Assembly (NCBI RefSeq): GCF_038096165.1
Contig: NZ_CP151076.1
Span: 4,461,501-4,525,500 of the forward strand
Direction: 5' to 3'
Length of the DNA: 64,000 bases
Source of the DNA: Pseudomonas sp. G.S.17
GTDB lineage: Bacteria; Pseudomonadota; Gammaproteobacteria; Pseudomonadales; Pseudomonadaceae
Position 1 is the first letter of the stretch. Every line of letters starts with the position of its first letter. Below the pieces are notes generated by a model that searched no databases, was not told the DNA's origin, and saw only the letters and a program-made list of their open reading frames with translations. Of this stretch, positions 62,237 through 64,000 are shown piece after piece. The position numbers were made by a program, and so were the translations under genes.

Positions 62237-63199
62237 TCACACCAGGCTTTCATCAATCACCAACACCACTTTCCCGGAAACCTGATTGGTCGCCAGTTCG
62301 GCGAACGCCGCTTCGGCGTCGTTGATCGGGAAGCTGCGGGCCAGCTGTGGTTTGAGGCGGCCTTCGGTGAACAACGGCCAGACGTTGTGCGCCAGGTCGA
62401 GCAGCAAGTCGGCCTTGAACTGGTCGTCACGACTGCGCAAAGTCGAACCCAGCAACTGGATGCGTTTACCCAATATCTGGGCCAGATCCAACTGCGCTTC
62501 GCGGCCGCCCATCAGGCCGATCAAGACCCAGCGACCATCGACGTTCAGCAGCTTCACATTCAGCACCGCATAGTTGGCGCCGACCGGATCGAGAATCACG
62601 TCAAAGGGTGCGAAGTCTTTCAGGCTGTCGATGCTTTCGCTGCGCACGACACCGCCCTGAGCGCCCAATTCGATGCAGTACGCCAGACGCTCGGCCGATC
62701 CGACACTGACCCAGACCGGGTTGCCGAACGCCTTGCAAAGCTGAATACCCGCTGAACCAACTCCACTTGCCCCGGCGTGCAGCAAAACTTTTTCGCCCGG
62801 TTTGAGTGCCGCCAGCTGGAACAGATTCAGCCAGGCGGTGGCGTAAACTTCAGGGATTGCCGCCGCCTCGTGCAGCGATATGCCTTCGGGCACCGGCAAC
62901 ACGTGACGCGCATCGGCAACCACTTCTTGCGCCATGGCACCACCGGCCAACAGCGCGCAAACCCGGTCGCCAACCTGCCACGCAGAACCCGCACCGACTT
63001 CGGCAATCAGCCCGGAACATTCCATGCCGAGAAATTCGCTGGCCCCCGGCGGCGGCGGATACAGGCCCGCGCGCTGCAATAAATCAGCGCGATTCAAACC
63101 TGCGGCGGCCACTTTGATCCGGACTTGACCTGCATCAAGAGCAGGACTCGGTGTCTCGACCCATTCCACTCGACCTTCAACGCCTTGCAATGCCTTCAC
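62237..63199 (-). CDS. NAD(P)H-quinone oxidoreductase (PIG3-type zinc-free MDR)
   Basis: A 320-aa medium-chain reductase: start KALQGVEGRVEW, LNRADLLQRAGLYPPPPGAS (the PIG3-family stretch), cofactor motif HAGASGVGSAGIQL. No zinc Cys set. GTG start at 63199 is favoured by GGAGGCACC directly upstream; the open frame extends to 63259. Reduces quinones with NADPH. Divergent from prc. Confidence 0.92.
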   Translation of the reverse strand: MKALQGVEGRVEWVETPSPALDAGQVRIKVAAAGLNRADLLQRAGLYPPPPGASEFLGMECSGLIAEVGAGSAWQVGDRVCALLAGGAMAQEVVADARHVLPVPEGISLHEAAAIPEVYATAWLNLFQLAALKPGEKVLLHAGASGVGSAGIQLCKAFGNPVWVSVGSAERLAYCIELGAQGGVVRSESIDSLKDFAPFDVILDPVGANYAVLNVKLLNVDGRWVLIGLMGGREAQLDLAQILGKRIQLLGSTLRSRDDQFKADLLLDLAHNVWPLFTEGRLKPQLARSFPINDAEAAFAELATNQVSGKVVLVIDESLV

Positions 63200-63306
63200 G
63201 GTGCCTCCATAGTGAGTCTGGACTGAGCCCGAAGCTATAGACGCCCGGGCTTTTTGCATTATGCGACCGGATCCGACGGGACCGGCGACTTCAAAGACGG
63301 CCTAAT

Positions 63307-64000
63307 ATGCGTTATCAATTGTCCCCGCGTCGAATCAGCATGAAGCATTTTTTCCCAGGCACCGCCCTCGCCCTGCTCGTTGGCCTCAGTATTCTGCCAA
63401 TGTCTGCCAGCTCTTTCGCCGCCAACAGCTGGGATAACCTCCAGCCTGATCGCGACGAAGTGATTGCCAGCCTCAACGTGGTTGAGCTGCTGAAACGGCA
63501 CCATTACAGCAAGCCGCCGCTTGACGACAAGCGCTCGGTGATCATTTACGAGAGCTACCTCAAGCTGCTCGATCCGGCACGCAGCTACTTTCTGGCCAGC
63601 GATATCGCCGAGTTCGACAAGTGGCAGACCCAGTTCGACGATTTCCTCAAGAGCGGCGACCTGAACGCCGGGTTCACCATCTACAAGCGCTACCTGGACC
63701 GCATCAAATCGCGTCTGGATTTCGCCTTGGCAGAGCTGAACAAGGGCGTCGACAAACTTGATTTCACCGCCAAGGAAAACTTGCTGGTTGATCGCAAGGA
63801 CGCCCCATGGGCGAAGAACCAGGCTGAACTGGACGACCTGTGGCGCAAACGCGTCAAGGACGAAGTCCTGCGCCTGAAGATTGCCGGCAAAGATCCGGCG
63901 AAGATTCAGGAAACCCTGACCAAGCGCTACAAGAATCAGCTGTCGCGCCTGGCCCAGACCCGCAGCGAAGACGTGTTCCAGGCTTACATCAACACCTTTG
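63307..64000 (+). CDS. prc: Tail-specific carboxy-terminal protease Prc, N-terminal part (partial)
   Basis: The first 231 codons of a periplasmic protease, cut by the right edge. Signal peptide (ALALLVGLSILPMSASSFA), then the Prc N-terminal domain (VVELLKRHHYSKPPLDDKRSVIIYESYLKLLDPARSYFLASDI). PDZ and catalytic Ser-Lys regions lie outside. ATG at 63307 or 63340; the first is used. Prc degrades misfolded and C-terminally exposed periplasmic proteins. Confidence 0.93.
   Translation, partial: MRYQLSPRRISMKHFFPGTALALLVGLSILPMSASSFAANSWDNLQPDRDEVIASLNVVELLKRHHYSKPPLDDKRSVIIYESYLKLLDPARSYFLASDIAEFDKWQTQFDDFLKSGDLNAGFTIYKRYLDRIKSRLDFALAELNKGVDKLDFTAKENLLVDRKDAPWAKNQAELDDLWRKRVKDEVLRLKIAGKDPAKIQETLTKRYKNQLSRLAQTRSEDVFQAYINTF

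Noticed and set aside
1..64000. Prophage, integron, insertion sequence or genomic-island integrase
   Set aside because: No transposase, integrase, phage structural gene or tRNA attachment site was found.

Overview
The window is about 60% GC chromosomal DNA from a Pseudomonas, most likely of the P. fluorescens group. I infer this from the products (LapA-type adhesin with its own secretion system, NAGGN osmolyte operon, CbrAB-type Crc-sequestering RNA, betX/actP block, htrB-minCDE block), from gene orders recalled from P. aeruginosa PAO1, and from dense REP/REPIN repeats between genes. No tRNA, rRNA, phage, insertion sequence or CRISPR array was seen.

Layout: 1-4.3 kb holds a FimV-like 5' end, a MarR regulator with palindromic operator candidates, recQ, a YecA-family gene and a DUF454 gene. 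4.3-13.3 kb is a complete cell-surface adhesin system: a 1198-aa LapA-family protein (retention module with an Ala-Ala-Gly LapG-type site, Pro-rich linker, VWA domain, RTX repeats, type I secretion signal) divergent from a TolC/ABC/HlyD exporter operon. 13.3-14.1 kb is a tandem array of about eight REP-doublet units. 14.1-20.5 kb carries polyphosphate:AMP phosphotransferase (pap) and a large LRR-NEL effector-like gene split by one in-frame TAA. 20.6-27 kb holds mnmC and an AttEFGH-like ABC module (ATPase, FtsX permease, AttH lipoprotein). 27.2-32.1 kb is the NAGGN operon. 32.2-35.1 kb contains small genes (yheU, csrA paralogue, ynfA, SDR, DUF2784, DUF3309). 35.3-38.4 kb is actP-yjcH and betX. 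38.7-41.4 kb has a GH17 membrane glucan enzyme, then a sigma-54-driven RNA of about 375 nt of the CrcZ/CrcY/CrcX type, absent from any protein prediction. 41.6-43.8 kb pairs a periplasmic alpha/beta hydrolase with MlaA. 44.2-53.2 kb has DUF805, pirin, patatin, lpxL, minCDE, rluA, M18 aminopeptidase and a 54-aa membrane protein. 53.4-62.1 kb has an MscS channel and a GntR-regulated ABC importer with a cytoplasmic phosphodiesterase-like enzyme and a nearby HAD phosphatase. The window closes with a quinone oxidoreductase and the 5' part of prc.

The most notable items are: the Crc-type RNA with a sigma-54 promoter and an upstream 8+8 bp inverted repeat; the nonsense-split NEL ligase gene; a dispersed element of about 270 bp, present twice (43884-44152 and 51181-51455), whose hairpins show paired compensatory changes; and the compact VWA/RTX adhesin with a dedicated exporter. 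All functional assignments come from reading motifs and recalled family knowledge; no database search was run.
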